Below are positions 34,551-44,658 of a stretch of 64,000 bases of DNA, piece after piece. The position numbers and the translations under genes are program-made. How positions within the stretch are numbered: position 1 is the first letter of the stretch; each line of letters opens with the position of its first letter. The notes under the pieces were generated by a model. The model did not search any database. It had not been told where the DNA came from and saw only the letters and a list, made by a program, of their open reading frames with translations. This stretch comes from Euclidia mi (taxonomy: Eukaryota; Arthropoda; Insecta; Lepidoptera; Erebidae): positions 14,220,995 through 14,284,994 of the forward strand of contig OX123186.2 in assembly GCA_944739405.2 (NCBI GenBank). Reading direction: 5' to 3'.

Positions 34551-34830
34551 ATTGTTCATCAAATATAATTACACATCATATATATATAATAATACATCTG
34601 TATAAAATTACTCATATGTACTGACATATCATGGCAAAGTCCACTACTGATGCCAGAAATATGAATTTTGGACAGCGTGTGACGTAAGCACCCACTAAGG
34701 AACGATTTTCTAATATGCCACACTTAAGAGGAAAAATAAGGATTAAAATTTAGGGCAGGTAAAAACATGGACGACTGCTAGTTTTAATAATTATATACTT
34801 ACAAAATCTTAGCAGGGGTAACATATTAGG
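34551..34830. other. Non-coding flank
   Basis: No features recognised apart from a few AT repeats. Confidence 0.35.
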
Positions 34831-35260
34831 GTCGGCACATATCTGACGGAAGATGCGTCGCGTATCATCCGTCGCGTAACGCCAAAACAACCAAATATAT
34901 GATAAATCATTCAAACTTTCACACCTAACCAATGATGCGTTAGTGCGTCGAGCGTACAGCGTCTGTTCCGTTTCCGTCAACGTATCGTCGGTCGACGTCG
35001 CGCGCACCACGCACCACGTGTATTTTGAGTGACGCGTTGGGCGACGTTTTAAAATTAAATGTCATAGAAAGCAACCGCACTGTAGTTGCCGAAAGCAGAA
35101 ACTGACTAGACGCGTAATGTAGCAGGTCTAATTTGACGGAATAGACGCAACCAATGCAGATACGCTCCACGTATTTTCCGTCAGATATGTACCGACCCAT
35201 CTGACGGAATAGACGCGACCGATGATACGCTCGACGCATCTTCCGTCAGATATGCTCCGA
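34831..35260. mobile_element. MITE with tandemly duplicated right end
   Basis: The left end (TCGGCACATATCTGACGGAA, from 34832) matches the complement of the right end (35206-35260). The right end contains two related ~55-bp units, 35132-35189 and 35200-35254, each itself an inverted repeat starting TGACGGAATAGACGC and ending TTCCGTCAGATATG. No protein is encoded. The superfamily is not clear because I find no convincing target duplication. Confidence 0.75.
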
Positions 35261-36804
35261 TGCTTACGGTACCGTATTCTCTGAAGAAAAACGCGACTCA
35301 ACAAAATATCAGAAAACAAAATATGCCTTTGATAATCTAAACATATTTTGTCATCTGCATTGATCGATGACGTATATCCAACGTAATATGGAAAAATACA
35401 GAGCTCCCGAAGGGCTTGCTAAGCCACATGCTAAAGGGGCTTCTACATAAATCGATCTAAGCAAGGAACAGCTGTACTGTGTAGCTGCTGTCTTTACTTA
35501 TCTTGGGCGGAACAGATTAAGATTCATTCAGTTTAGTATGACTTAAAGGTTAGTTGGTATTATGTGGAGTAGAATACTATCTGAATGATGTTTTATTGTT
35601 AGTTTGGTGTAAGGATTAATGTTGCACAAGTGATTAGTAAGTTGACGTTAGTTTGGCTATACAGCAATGACAATGACAGGGAATATTAGACATATTGCCT
35701 GAAAGATAGATTAACCTTTTGTTTGGAATAGTTTAAGCCGAATGTAAGAAATGAGGCAATGTTTTTATTTATTACTGATCATAATTATGCAGACTTTATC
35801 TTTGATTCAGGCTGCCATATAGTTCCGCCAAATTTCATCAGTCTGTGCTTGAACTCAGAGATTACAATACAGGTAAACAATATTTGTCAAGCTATACCTA
35901 ATGTATTATCTTTATTTTTCCATCTGTTATTGTAACAAATCTTACAAAACTGTATTCTTTTGCGCGTTGCGATAACATACCCAGGCTTCAAAATACCGTC
36001 AATACTAATCGGATATAGAATGAATTTTAGTATAAATAACTTCCAGAAAAAAGCACTGTGCTTGCATACAGAAAATCTATCGTGTAATTTTCTCTACTCC
36101 TATGGGAAGCTGATATGTATATATTCTAGTATAACTCAATCCAGAAAACGCACCACAGATTCAATATATCTGTACACAAACGGTAATTCGTATTCGTTGA
36201 AACAAAATTAGCCAATACTTACCTACGCCATAATATACAATACATTTATTTACCTTTTGGGATTTACAAGTCAGCGTATTTTGTATAACGTAATTCGTAC
36301 ACTTGCTATTATTTACCGCTCCACTGAGAATACTGGTAATATTTAGAAGAAAAACTAGTTTTGTATGCTGATCGGGCAAAAAAATAAATTTTCTAATTTG
36401 GTTAAGGTGGGTAGGTATGTTGAGGACACTAAGAGTTGGAACGACTACTTTTTGTGACGTATTCAAATCGGGATAAGTAAAAAAAAAATGTAAAAGTTGC
36501 CCAAATAATTTCGCTAAAAAAGTCAATATTAAAGAGTTGTAAAGATAAAATCTCACTTGGAAACCACGTTACCTCGAGCTATCAAACAGCAAAGACTAAA
36601 GCAGAAACAAGAATTTTCAGTTTCAGAATGGAAACTTATGTAAATGACATCTTACACGCAAGAGCAGTATAATTCATGGGGGAAGGATGTCTTTAGTAAA
36701 GCAACTGGTGCCTTAGTGAGTAAGACGTATCTCCATTTGAATCTGTGGTTGCAGCTTTGTTGCAAAGCGGACACGAGGTACCTACCTTCATACATTGCTA
36801 TATA
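35261..36804. other. Non-coding DNA
   Basis: A 131-residue minus-strand frame at 36161-36556 has no motif and is probably chance in AT-rich DNA. Nothing else recognised. Confidence 0.35.
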
Positions 36805-36842
36805 GCTTATATGCGCGCACTAACTGGTGCGTGCATATAAGC
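36805..36842. repeat. Hairpin, 16-bp arms
   Basis: GCTTATATGCGCGCAC (36805-36820) pairs with 36827-36842 with one mismatch over a 6-nt loop. Confidence 0.75.
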
Positions 36843-36984
36843 TCTGATAGCCGAGTTAGATGCGCACTTATACCAGAAAGAAGAAAAACGAAATGAAAGC
36901 TTAGAACATACATTAGAAAAACAAACTTTTTAAACTCTTACTTTTACGAGAAGGCAAAATTCTCTTCTACTAAAAAATATACTG

Positions 36985-37215
36985 CCTCCATGGTCTAGTG
37001 GATAGCGTATGCGACTACTGATCGGAGGTCCCGAAATGTGTTACTGGGTTCATCCGAATTCTCACTAGCAGCACGGAGTCTGGTGATGTGCCCGGTAACG
37101 GCAATAGGCTCGCCCCCTATTACGTGGGTTCTAAAAATTCATGGCGAAATGTGGGTGTAATATTACGCCTCTGCCTACCCCTTCGGGGATATAGGCGTGA
37201 GACTATAACATAACT
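36985..37215 (+). repeat. tRNA-derived SINE, family 2, copy 1
   Basis: The box A-like CATGGTCTAGTGGATAGCG is clear. Box B is eroded. The body with AGCACGGAGTCTGG, CGGCAATAGGCTCGCCCC and CCCCTTCGGGGATATAGGCG is the same family as the minus-strand SINE at 61.4 kb. Confidence 0.8.
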
Positions 37216-38325
37216 AATAAATACAGGCGACGACTGGAGAATCTCCTCCGTGTACTCGTAGGTAAAAAATGTTTAGTAATATGATCATCACACTATTAAA
37301 ATAATGCCTACACACCCGCTGCCAAAATTATAATGACATTAAAAATCTGCATAGCCCTCGGGAATACGGTACGGATGTATCTACTGGAAACATATTCTAG
37401 CATGAAATGAGTGCACTTTTACCTACTACGTAAATTTATACTCGTATTCTCGCAAGAAATAAGTGCACCTTCAATAGAACAGTTTGATATATCTTACGTA
37501 ATGGCCTGCTCCGCGTCGCACGTATCACGGTTCAAATGAGTTCGAGCAACAGGTGAGCGTGAATAAAAACTTCTTAAAGGTTGTGCTTTATGGAAACTAT
37601 CGAACTTTATAGTTAAGTAGCTATCGCAAGTTGATAACTAAACGCGTTTCATATTTCTTATAAGTTGTAGGGCAGCATATTTTGTGACTAGTAATAATAA
37701 AATAATTATAGGTAAGCATGAAAATTTAAGGGTTATTTTAGTGGTCCGTGGTTTGAAAGTGCTTGATTGCAATTACTTGCTCTGAGAATTAGCTTAATAA
37801 AATTTTATTTATACAGATATTACAAAGCTTGGTTTGATTTGGTATGAGATTTCTTTTGGTTGCAAGCGCTAATCTTTAGAACTGCTAGTAAGAATTAAAA
37901 AAAAAACTGTGATGGATAGTCAATTTATAGGAGGAAAGCGTTAAGTTATATAAAATCACGCCGGTGCTGGGTCAGGGGTATAACGTGCTTGTAACCTGGG
38001 AACAGCTACTTTGTGATAAAGTTCATGTTTGGATCAAAGTGTTCGTGAATGGACAAGTTCAACTGTAATTGAAGTTCATTGTCATTTTCATTGTTTTCAG
38101 AAGACGGGTCTACCAAACTCGGTCGGACACATCTAACAGCAAGCTTAAGGTGGGCTTATTATTACAAACACAAACAACTAAACAAATACTCACTTTACAT
38201 ATTACCAAACCTTCAGAGTCAGCTCCAGACGTGGCACAGGTAAAACATCCGTTTCCGCTAGATGGCGCTATCTGGCAAGGAGTTAAATAAGAGAGTTCTC
38301 AGTTATTAATTTAATTAAAAATGGT
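37216..38325. other. Non-coding DNA
   Basis: A 73-residue frame at 38069 has no recognisable features. No RNA gene or repeat end seen. Confidence 0.35.
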
Positions 38326-38358
38326 TATACAGTGTGTTTCATAACCCCCTGTCCGATC
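38326..38358 (+). repeat. 33-bp terminal-repeat-like motif, left copy
   Basis: It begins TATACAGTGTGTTTCATAAC and matches the inverted copy at 51012-51044 at 31 of 33 positions. TA at the outer edge would suit a Tc1/mariner-type end. It may mark the left end of a DNA element that now contains LINE copies A and B. Confidence 0.6.
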
Positions 38359-39191
38359 CCGAAACCACATATTACTGACTTGCTAGACATACTAGGAAAA
38401 ATAATATAAAAAAACCAGGTCTTCATAAAACATCACAATTTATTTCCTTAGTATAGTATTAACGAGAAACATTACTCCGAAATCAGGGAAAATTCCCTAA
38501 ACTAGCAACACTCCACTCAGCGACGGTATCCTTTATGATTCTATCAATTCTATTAAAATATTGTCGGCTTTTCGTGTCAAAGGACATGCCGCCTTTAAAA
38601 TAGTGCAATTTTACCGTCAAACGAGCCGCTCGACACAATACCGAAACGCGGTAGAGATGTTTACGTTCGATAGCAGCTAATATCGATTTAATAAATTTTA
38701 AGGATATAACTGTATTTTTAGGGATATAACTGGCAACCCCAGGAACGTCACCAAGTGTTTTCTTAAGTGCAGCTAATTTAAATTAAAAATAATAAGGAAA
38801 AGTGCATAAAACTTTGATAGAACTTGAAAACATTACCTGCAAACTGTGCATAAAGATTTTGTGACACAGATCACAAACCACAGAATTATACTTTTTGTCA
38901 CAAACAAACTACCTACTGCTTTTATTTTGTCATTGAAGGGAAGAGCAAATAATATTTATTTTTCAACTACCCCCATTGACATTGATATCTGTTAATATTT
39001 ACTGAATTATAAAACTGACATTCTCAATTGACGCAACAATATTTATTGACCATAATCAAATAAACCTGACAAACATCGAATTAACTGGATGACATTCTCG
39101 TATTATAATAGTGTGGATAATTGATACAAGAGGGCATTAGTGGTATCATTAAGAGACTAAGAAAAATTATATTACTTTTTTGATAAGCGAA

Positions 39192-39488
39192 ATGGATGTA
39201 AACCACAGCAATATTACTTACCGTAAACCAGGTAGAACGAGTTCTCTAAATGATCTGACAAATATAATGAGTAGTAATAATAAATCACTATTTGACACTA
39301 CAATGATGAGCATACCTGATAGTTGACATGATAGCAGTGCCGTTACAGCCGAACTTCAGGAACAAATTAAAACACTGACAATGCAATTAGCGAGCGCTCA
39401 TCAGGAGATTGAAAACCTGAATATAGAAAACCTTCTACTCAAACATGATCTACAAAACATGGCAACTGTAACCGCCAGACGTCAATAA
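39192..39488 (+). pseudogene. Copy A ORF1, N-terminal piece
   Basis: The translation starts MDVNHSNITYRKPGRTSS, has an in-frame TGA after MMSIPDS, and continues with a coiled-coil stretch (ELQEQIKTLTMQLASAHQEI). It aligns with the N-terminus of copy C ORF1 (51579 onward: NITFRK, then LTAKLQSANDEIDKL). This relation, and the absence of such an N-terminus in copy B, assign it to A. It stops at TAA 39486-39488 near the insertion point of B. Confidence 0.75.
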
Positions 39489-40282
39489 TTTTAGCTCCGT
39501 AATTAAAAAAGTTTTAATATAATTTTAATTGATTATTTATCATATAAGTTAGTATATATTGATAAAATAGTGACAAGAAGTTATTGTTAAAATTGTGTTT
39601 GTAAAAAGTATAATATCTACACGGCCAAAGTTCGAGCGAACAGAACGGAGACTTGGTGTCAACGGACGGATTTGAATTTACATCTGCTACGACTTAAACC
39701 CGGGGAGTATAATACTTATTAAAACTTACTCAACACTCCACAACACCGAATTACTCGGCTCACCCCCGTGTGAGCTACGTCCAACACACATCTGGCTCAG
39801 TTCTGTCTCCTTTTGCTTGACTATAAGTGGAAGCAAAATCGAGGACTAAACAACAGCCCCAGACAAACACAATCTACAGATACACTTCACAATTACTACA
39901 CTGTTTATTCTTGTCTGTAATTCAAATATTTGTGTACTTTTCTGTATTAGCTATTATTGGTTTAAACCTGTAACTTTTATACCTACTTACATTTTATTAA
40001 TAAGTTGATTAAGTTCATCAGCTGAGATATTTCAATAGAAACCTTGTAAAAGTATTAGATAATTACTCTAAAGTATTCAAATTACCTAAATTGTTCTCAA
40101 TTTCTTAGTTTCTACAATTCATTAATTTAATATATTTTTTATTCATATACCCCCCTTTTCTTTTGTAACTTTTCTTATTTATTCTGTCTATACAATAATA
40201 CTCAAGCCCCATCACATCTCTTCTCTTCTTTGACTTTGCTCAGCTGTTTTCTTATTTTTTAGGTAATTTGTAATCCTTGGCA

Positions 40283-41803
40283 ATGTCTACCCATATGATG
40301 ACTCGGAAGGCAACGGCCAAGGAGGTGGAAAATAAATTAAGAATAACTCTGCTCGAGTTAAAGAAATACAAGGACGACAACAGTCAATTATTAAGGGAAC
40401 GCGTTGACTGTGAAGAAGAAATTAAAATTGTAAATGACCGTATATCTGAGCTGAAGACACAACTCACGGAGCTGCATATAGAGCATATGGATGTCTTGGA
40501 TCAACGGGACAGACTACGAGAAGAAGTAAGGTGTTTCAGCAGCTGCAACGAAATTTACTCCAGACAACTTAGCCGCAATGCGGAGTTAGAAGCAAGTCTC
40601 AATGAGGCTTATGGCAGAATTTCAACTCTAGAAGACACAATTGCGGCCTTTAACAGTACTGCTACTCACAACTTATTCTCTGAGCTCCTGGGTGACAAAA
40701 TTAATGTGCTAAAAGCTCTTAAATGTAACTGTTTCAAAAAATGCCTTAGTAAGAATAAATTTAGAAAATTGTTTAAATTAAATAAATTAATTAAGAAACT
40801 TAGATCTGGTCCTAAGTGGTCTACCAAATTGAGTCAGTATGCACAAGATAACTGTAAATTAAATAAAGAGTGTGAGTCTCTTTTATTAAAGCTTGAGGAA
40901 ACAAATGAAGAATTAGTTTCTGGTAGGTTGTTATATGAACAACACACAAGTGAGTTGCAAGCACAAATATCAAATCTACAAGCTCAACTCACTAGAACTA
41001 TAATGGAACACCAGAATGAGACTCATGAATACATCTTAAAAAATGAAGAAATTTCAAGAGTTGGTCGAGAAAATTTAAAACAACTTATCTCATTATCCAA
41101 CTCTAATAATTACTGTTCCAGTTGTACAACTAAGTGTGCGACTACACCTGCTGAATCAATAGAATTGAATGTACATGGATGTCAGTATAATACACAAGAC
41201 AAACTGCATCCAGTAAAGACTGACAGTAAGAATGTAATAATTTTTTCAGACCAACTGGGAGTGGGTTTAGGGAGCTTAATTGATCATTACACTGAGCAAC
41301 CAGTACAGAACTTTTGTTCACCTGGAGCTCAGTCTTGTACCCTAGTTGATAAGATTAAGAATGCCGACTTGAATGCACAAACCACTGTCATCATATTGTA
41401 TGGTGACAGCTCATTAGTCTCCAAAAACAGTCTCATAGAATTAACAGACTTAATGATAGATGTTAGCACAAAAATAGGATGTAGCTTTATTATTTGTGCA
41501 TTGCCTTATTCATATGCTCTCACAGATGACCAAAACAGGCAGATAGGCAAATTAAATCTATTATTGTACAATAGGACATGTCATAGTGACAGGATTTTAT
41601 TTTTTGACACTAATATTTTTATTAGTAATTTCTTTTTAACAAAAGATACTATGTATCTTTCTTATGTACATAGGCGACAACTTGCTAAATTATTAGCATT
41701 TAATTTATATACTGACAGGAGTACTACTAGAGTACTTAAGAATTTGGTAGATAATAGTTATACCAATAGTAGTATTGACACATCTATTAGTTTAAACTAT
41801 TAG
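40283..41803 (+). CDS. Copy B ORF1: coiled coil plus degenerate SGNH-like domain
   Basis: The first ATG is at 40283, preceded in frame by a TAA at 40271. The product has 506 residues. Residues ~10-120 and ~190-260 are heptad-rich coiled coils separated by a basic Cys-containing block (KCNCFKKCLSKNKFRKLF). From ~320 to the end the pattern is that of the SGNH/GDSL hydrolase-like domain found in CR1 ORF1 proteins: a first strand NVIIFSDQLGVG, then TVIILYGDSS, and a late His in SYVHRRQLAKLL. The catalytic Ser motif GDS is not in its usual place, so enzymatic activity is doubtful. The protein presumably binds the element RNA. The frame ends at TAG 41801-41803, two codons past a slippery heptamer. 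Confidence 0.85.
   Translation: MSTHMMTRKATAKEVENKLRITLLELKKYKDDNSQLLRERVDCEEEIKIVNDRISELKTQLTELHIEHMDVLDQRDRLREEVRCFSSCNEIYSRQLSRNAELEASLNEAYGRISTLEDTIAAFNSTATHNLFSELLGDKINVLKALKCNCFKKCLSKNKFRKLFKLNKLIKKLRSGPKWSTKLSQYAQDNCKLNKECESLLLKLEETNEELVSGRLLYEQHTSELQAQISNLQAQLTRTIMEHQNETHEYILKNEEISRVGRENLKQLISLSNSNNYCSSCTTKCATTPAESIELNVHGCQYNTQDKLHPVKTDSKNVIIFSDQLGVGLGSLIDHYTEQPVQNFCSPGAQSCTLVDKIKNADLNAQTTVIILYGDSSLVSKNSLIELTDLMIDVSTKIGCSFIICALPYSYALTDDQNRQIGKLNLLLYNRTCHSDRILFFDTNIFISNFFLTKDTMYLSYVHRRQLAKLLAFNLYTDRSTTRVLKNLVDNSYTNSSIDTSISLNY
41791..41797 (+). promoter_or_regulatory. -1 ribosomal frameshift heptamer, T TTA AAC
   Basis: TTTAAAC is set exactly as X XXY YYZ in the ORF1 frame (AGT TTA AAC), followed by TAT TAG. 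After slipping one base back, reading continues TTT AAA CTA into ORF2. The ORF2 frame is closed by TAG at 41788-41790 immediately upstream. The two frames therefore overlap for only 13 nt, and the heptamer lies inside that overlap. The same heptamer is known from coronaviruses and some other viruses. Confidence 0.75.
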
Positions 41804-44658
41804 ATGAGACAACAGATAGGCTTTCATGTGTTTTAAACTTAGTTCATCAAAACATACAAGGCCTATCTGGCAAAGAATTAGAAATTGATTTATTTTTAAA
41901 TAAACATAAGATTGATATCTTATGTATTACAGAACATTGGTTGCGAGGTGACCAATTAATATTTAACAATCAACATTACTCAGTTATAAGTGCATTCGTA
42001 AGAAAGAAGGCTATTCGTGGTGGCTCTCTAATATATGTATGTAATAGTTTGAAATGTAAAGAACGTAAGGATATAGCTAAACTTTCTATCGAGCGCACTG
42101 CTGAGATTTCTTGTGTTGAGCTTGAACAACATATTATAGTGTGTGTGTATCGACCACCACAAAGCGACTTTACTCAGTTTGAAAGCATTATTGAGGATGT
42201 CTTAAAACACATAATTTCTAGTAGGAAGTCTATAATCGTATGCGGCGATTTTAATGTCAATTTGTTAGAAAAATCACCAATTTGTACTAGGTTAGTTAGC
42301 TTATTTAGGTCATTTAATTTAAATGTTTTGTTCTCTGAACCAACTAGAATAACCTCACATTCGTCTACATGCTTAGATAATGTTTTTTGCAATTGTCTTT
42401 ATTTAAGTAAGGCTGTTTTAACTGACTTGACATCGGATCACTGCGGGCAAAAGGTTGTAATTCCAACTAATACAACCCCTAAAGTACAAGAAATTACATG
42501 TAGGCCAATGACCTCTGCTCGCCTAAAACACTTTAGTAATGATGTTGCTGCCAAGATCGCCAGTATTGACTTAACCGTTGATGATCCTGATGAATTATAT
42601 AAATACTTATTTAAAATTGTTAATGATGAGTACAATAAAATTTTTAAACTGAAGACGTTTGCAAGGAGCATTAAAGTAAATTTTTGTGATTGGGCAACAG
42701 TAGGTATATACAAAAGTAGAGCTAGGTTGTATGATCTATATGGTATGAAGAAATACAATTTTAATCCTGAATTTATTCAATATGTTAGAGATTATTCAAA
42801 GGTTTTTAAGAGGACATGTGCTTTAGCCAAATCCTTATATTTAAGCAATAAAATCAAAGAATCCAAGAACAAAATTAAAACTACTTGGAGCATTATTAAC
42901 AATGAGACTGGTCGAGCTAAATTGGTAGATAACAATTATGAATTAAAATTTAATGGTGAAATTATTACTAGGAAAACTGATGTTGCTCAGACATTTAACA
43001 ATTTCTTCATAAACATACCAGTGAACACAACCAGCTGTCTAGATTCATGTCCAAACAAAGCAGAAATGTTGGTTAGGGGCAATGTGAATGAGTGTGATGT
43101 GCTTTTTAATTTTAAATATATTGACACCAATGACATACTGAAGGTATTCAAGACGCTCAATAATAAAAAATCTGTTGACTTATGGGGCATTTCTGTTAAA
43201 CTTGTGCGACAAATTATTTCTAGCTTAGCTCCATATTTAGCTGCAATATTCAACAGATGCGTAGATACAGGAGTATTTCCTGATCTAATGAAACACAGTA
43301 AAGTAATACCATTATTCAAAAAGGGATCAAAGAGCGACCCTAGTAATTTTCGGCCAATTTCTATCTTGCCTGCTATTAGTAAAATTTTTGAAAAGATTAT
43401 TTTGCATCAACTAGAGAGCCACTTTCACACAAATAATTTATTTCACAGTGAACAGTATGGCTTTACTAAGGGTCGCTCCACCGTTGATGCCGGTGTAACT
43501 TTGTTAAAGCATATTTTTAATGCTTGGGAAAACTCGAAGGATGCCATTGGTGTTTTTTGTGACCTATCAAAGGCCTTTGACTGTGTGGAACATAATACGC
43601 TTTTACTTAAATTGAAACTTTATGGTATTAGAGATACCGCACTCAATCTTGTTGCCAGCTACCTTAATGATAGAATTCAGTATGTAGATGTTAATGGGAG
43701 TAGGTCTCTAGGTTTGCCAGTAGGAATGGGCGTTCCACAGGGCTCTATTCTCGGTCCATTTCTTTTTTTAATATATATTAATGATTTGCCGTTCTTTGTA
43801 CAAAATTTATGTGATATTGTTTTGTTTGCCGACGATACGTCACTAATTTTTAAAGTTGATCGTAATTTAAGTAACTTTGATACCGTCAATAACACTCTTG
43901 CACAAGTATTAGATTGGTTTTCGACAAATAATTTGGTACTCAACTCAAGCAAAACCAAATGTGTTAAATTCTCTTTGCCTAATGTCAAAAGTGTTCCTAC
44001 TAATATAATTTTAAATAAGGAAACAATTCAACTAGTCGAATCAACCGTATTCTTAGGTGTAACTTTAGATTGTAAGCTTCAGTGGGGCGCCCAAATATCC
44101 TGTCTCGCAGTAAAACTTAGTTCTGCAGCGTTTGCAGTTAGAAAAGTTAGGGAATTCACAGATATAGATACTGCTAGACTAGTTTACTTTAGTTATTTTC
44201 ACAGCGTAATGTCTTACGGAATAATGTTATGGGGTACAGCTGCTGATATACAGACTATTTTTGTCATTCAAAAAAGGGCCATACGTGCAATTTATAAGTT
44301 AGGTGCTAGAGATTCTTTACGTGATAAATTTAAAGAAGTAGACATATTGACAGTTGCATCGCAATATATATATGCTAACTTAATGTACATTAAGAAAAAC
44401 TTAATTCTATACCGCAAAAATAGTGATTTGCACAACGTGAACACAAGGAATAAACATAAACTGGTGGGAACTAACTACCGTCTACATAAAGTTCAGAACT
44501 CATTTGCGGGGATTGGTATACGATTTTTCAACAAATTGCCTCTTGAAATAATGAATTTACCCATGCACAAATACAAACGGACAATTAGGAACTTTCTTTT
44601 ACAAAGGGGTTATTACACTATTAAGGAATTTTTAAATGATAAGACACCGTGGGGATAG
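41791..44658 (+). CDS. Copy B ORF2: endonuclease and reverse transcriptase, frameshift-expressed
   Basis: The frame is open for 955 codons. Endonuclease residues are present: Asn in HQNIQGL, Glu in CITEHW, Tyr in VYRPPQ, Asp/Asn in CGDFNVN, and SDH in TSDHCG. The RT has FRPISILPAISKIFEK, motif A (FCDLSKAFDCVEH), motif B (VPQGSILGPFLF), the catalytic FADD (43825-43836) and LGVTLDCKLQW. The C-terminal part has SYGIMLWGTAADIQ and RFFNKLPLEI. No RNase H. There is no ATG before the endonuclease active site (the first lies ~190 codons in), so normal initiation would lose the nuclease. -1 frameshifting from ORF1 at 41791 is the simplest route. All checked residues are intact, so activity is possible. 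Confidence 0.88.
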   Translation, partial: FKLLDETTDRLSCVLNLVHQNIQGLSGKELEIDLFLNKHKIDILCITEHWLRGDQLIFNNQHYSVISAFVRKKAIRGGSLIYVCNSLKCKERKDIAKLSIERTAEISCVELEQHIIVCVYRPPQSDFTQFESIIEDVLKHIISSRKSIIVCGDFNVNLLEKSPICTRLVSLFRSFNLNVLFSEPTRITSHSSTCLDNVFCNCLYLSKAVLTDLTSDHCGQKVVIPTNTTPKVQEITCRPMTSARLKHFSNDVAAKIASIDLTVDDPDELYKYLFKIVNDEYNKIFKLKTFARSIKVNFCDWATVGIYKSRARLYDLYGMKKYNFNPEFIQYVRDYSKVFKRTCALAKSLYLSNKIKESKNKIKTTWSIINNETGRAKLVDNNYELKFNGEIITRKTDVAQTFNNFFINIPVNTTSCLDSCPNKAEMLVRGNVNECDVLFNFKYIDTNDILKVFKTLNNKKSVDLWGISVKLVRQIISSLAPYLAAIFNRCVDTGVFPDLMKHSKVIPLFKKGSKSDPSNFRPISILPAISKIFEKIILHQLESHFHTNNLFHSEQYGFTKGRSTVDAGVTLLKHIFNAWENSKDAIGVFCDLSKAFDCVEHNTLLLKLKLYGIRDTALNLVASYLNDRIQYVDVNGSRSLGLPVGMGVPQGSILGPFLFLIYINDLPFFVQNLCDIVLFADDTSLIFKVDRNLSNFDTVNNTLAQVLDWFSTNNLVLNSSKTKCVKFSLPNVKSVPTNIILNKETIQLVESTVFLGVTLDCKLQWGAQISCLAVKLSSAAFAVRKVREFTDIDTARLVYFSYFHSVMSYGIMLWGTAADIQTIFVIQKRAIRAIYKLGARDSLRDKFKEVDILTVASQYIYANLMYIKKNLILYRKNSDLHNVNTRNKHKLVGTNYRLHKVQNSFAGIGIRFFNKLPLEIMNLPMHKYKRTIRNFLLQRGYYTIKEFLNDKTPWG
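41813..41869 (+). promoter_or_regulatory. Stem-loop downstream of the slippery site
   Basis: The strand 41813-41824 (CAGATAGGCTTT) pairs with 41858-41869 in 12 bp with one G-U. After a small internal loop, 41827-41834 pairs with 41849-41856 for 8 more. The loop is 41835-41848. The spacer from the heptamer is 15 nt, longer than the usual 5-9. GATGAG at 41803-41808 can pair with TTCATC in the loop, which would bring a pseudoknot-like structure within 5 nt of the heptamer. Confidence 0.55.

Noticed and set aside
36161..36556. 131-residue minus-strand frame
   Set aside because: No motif, no neighbours and AT-rich composition; likely chance.
41831..41838. Second TTTAAAC 41 nt downstream as another frameshift site
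   Set aside because: Although in register with ORF2, the frame it would enter leads to no recognisable protein.
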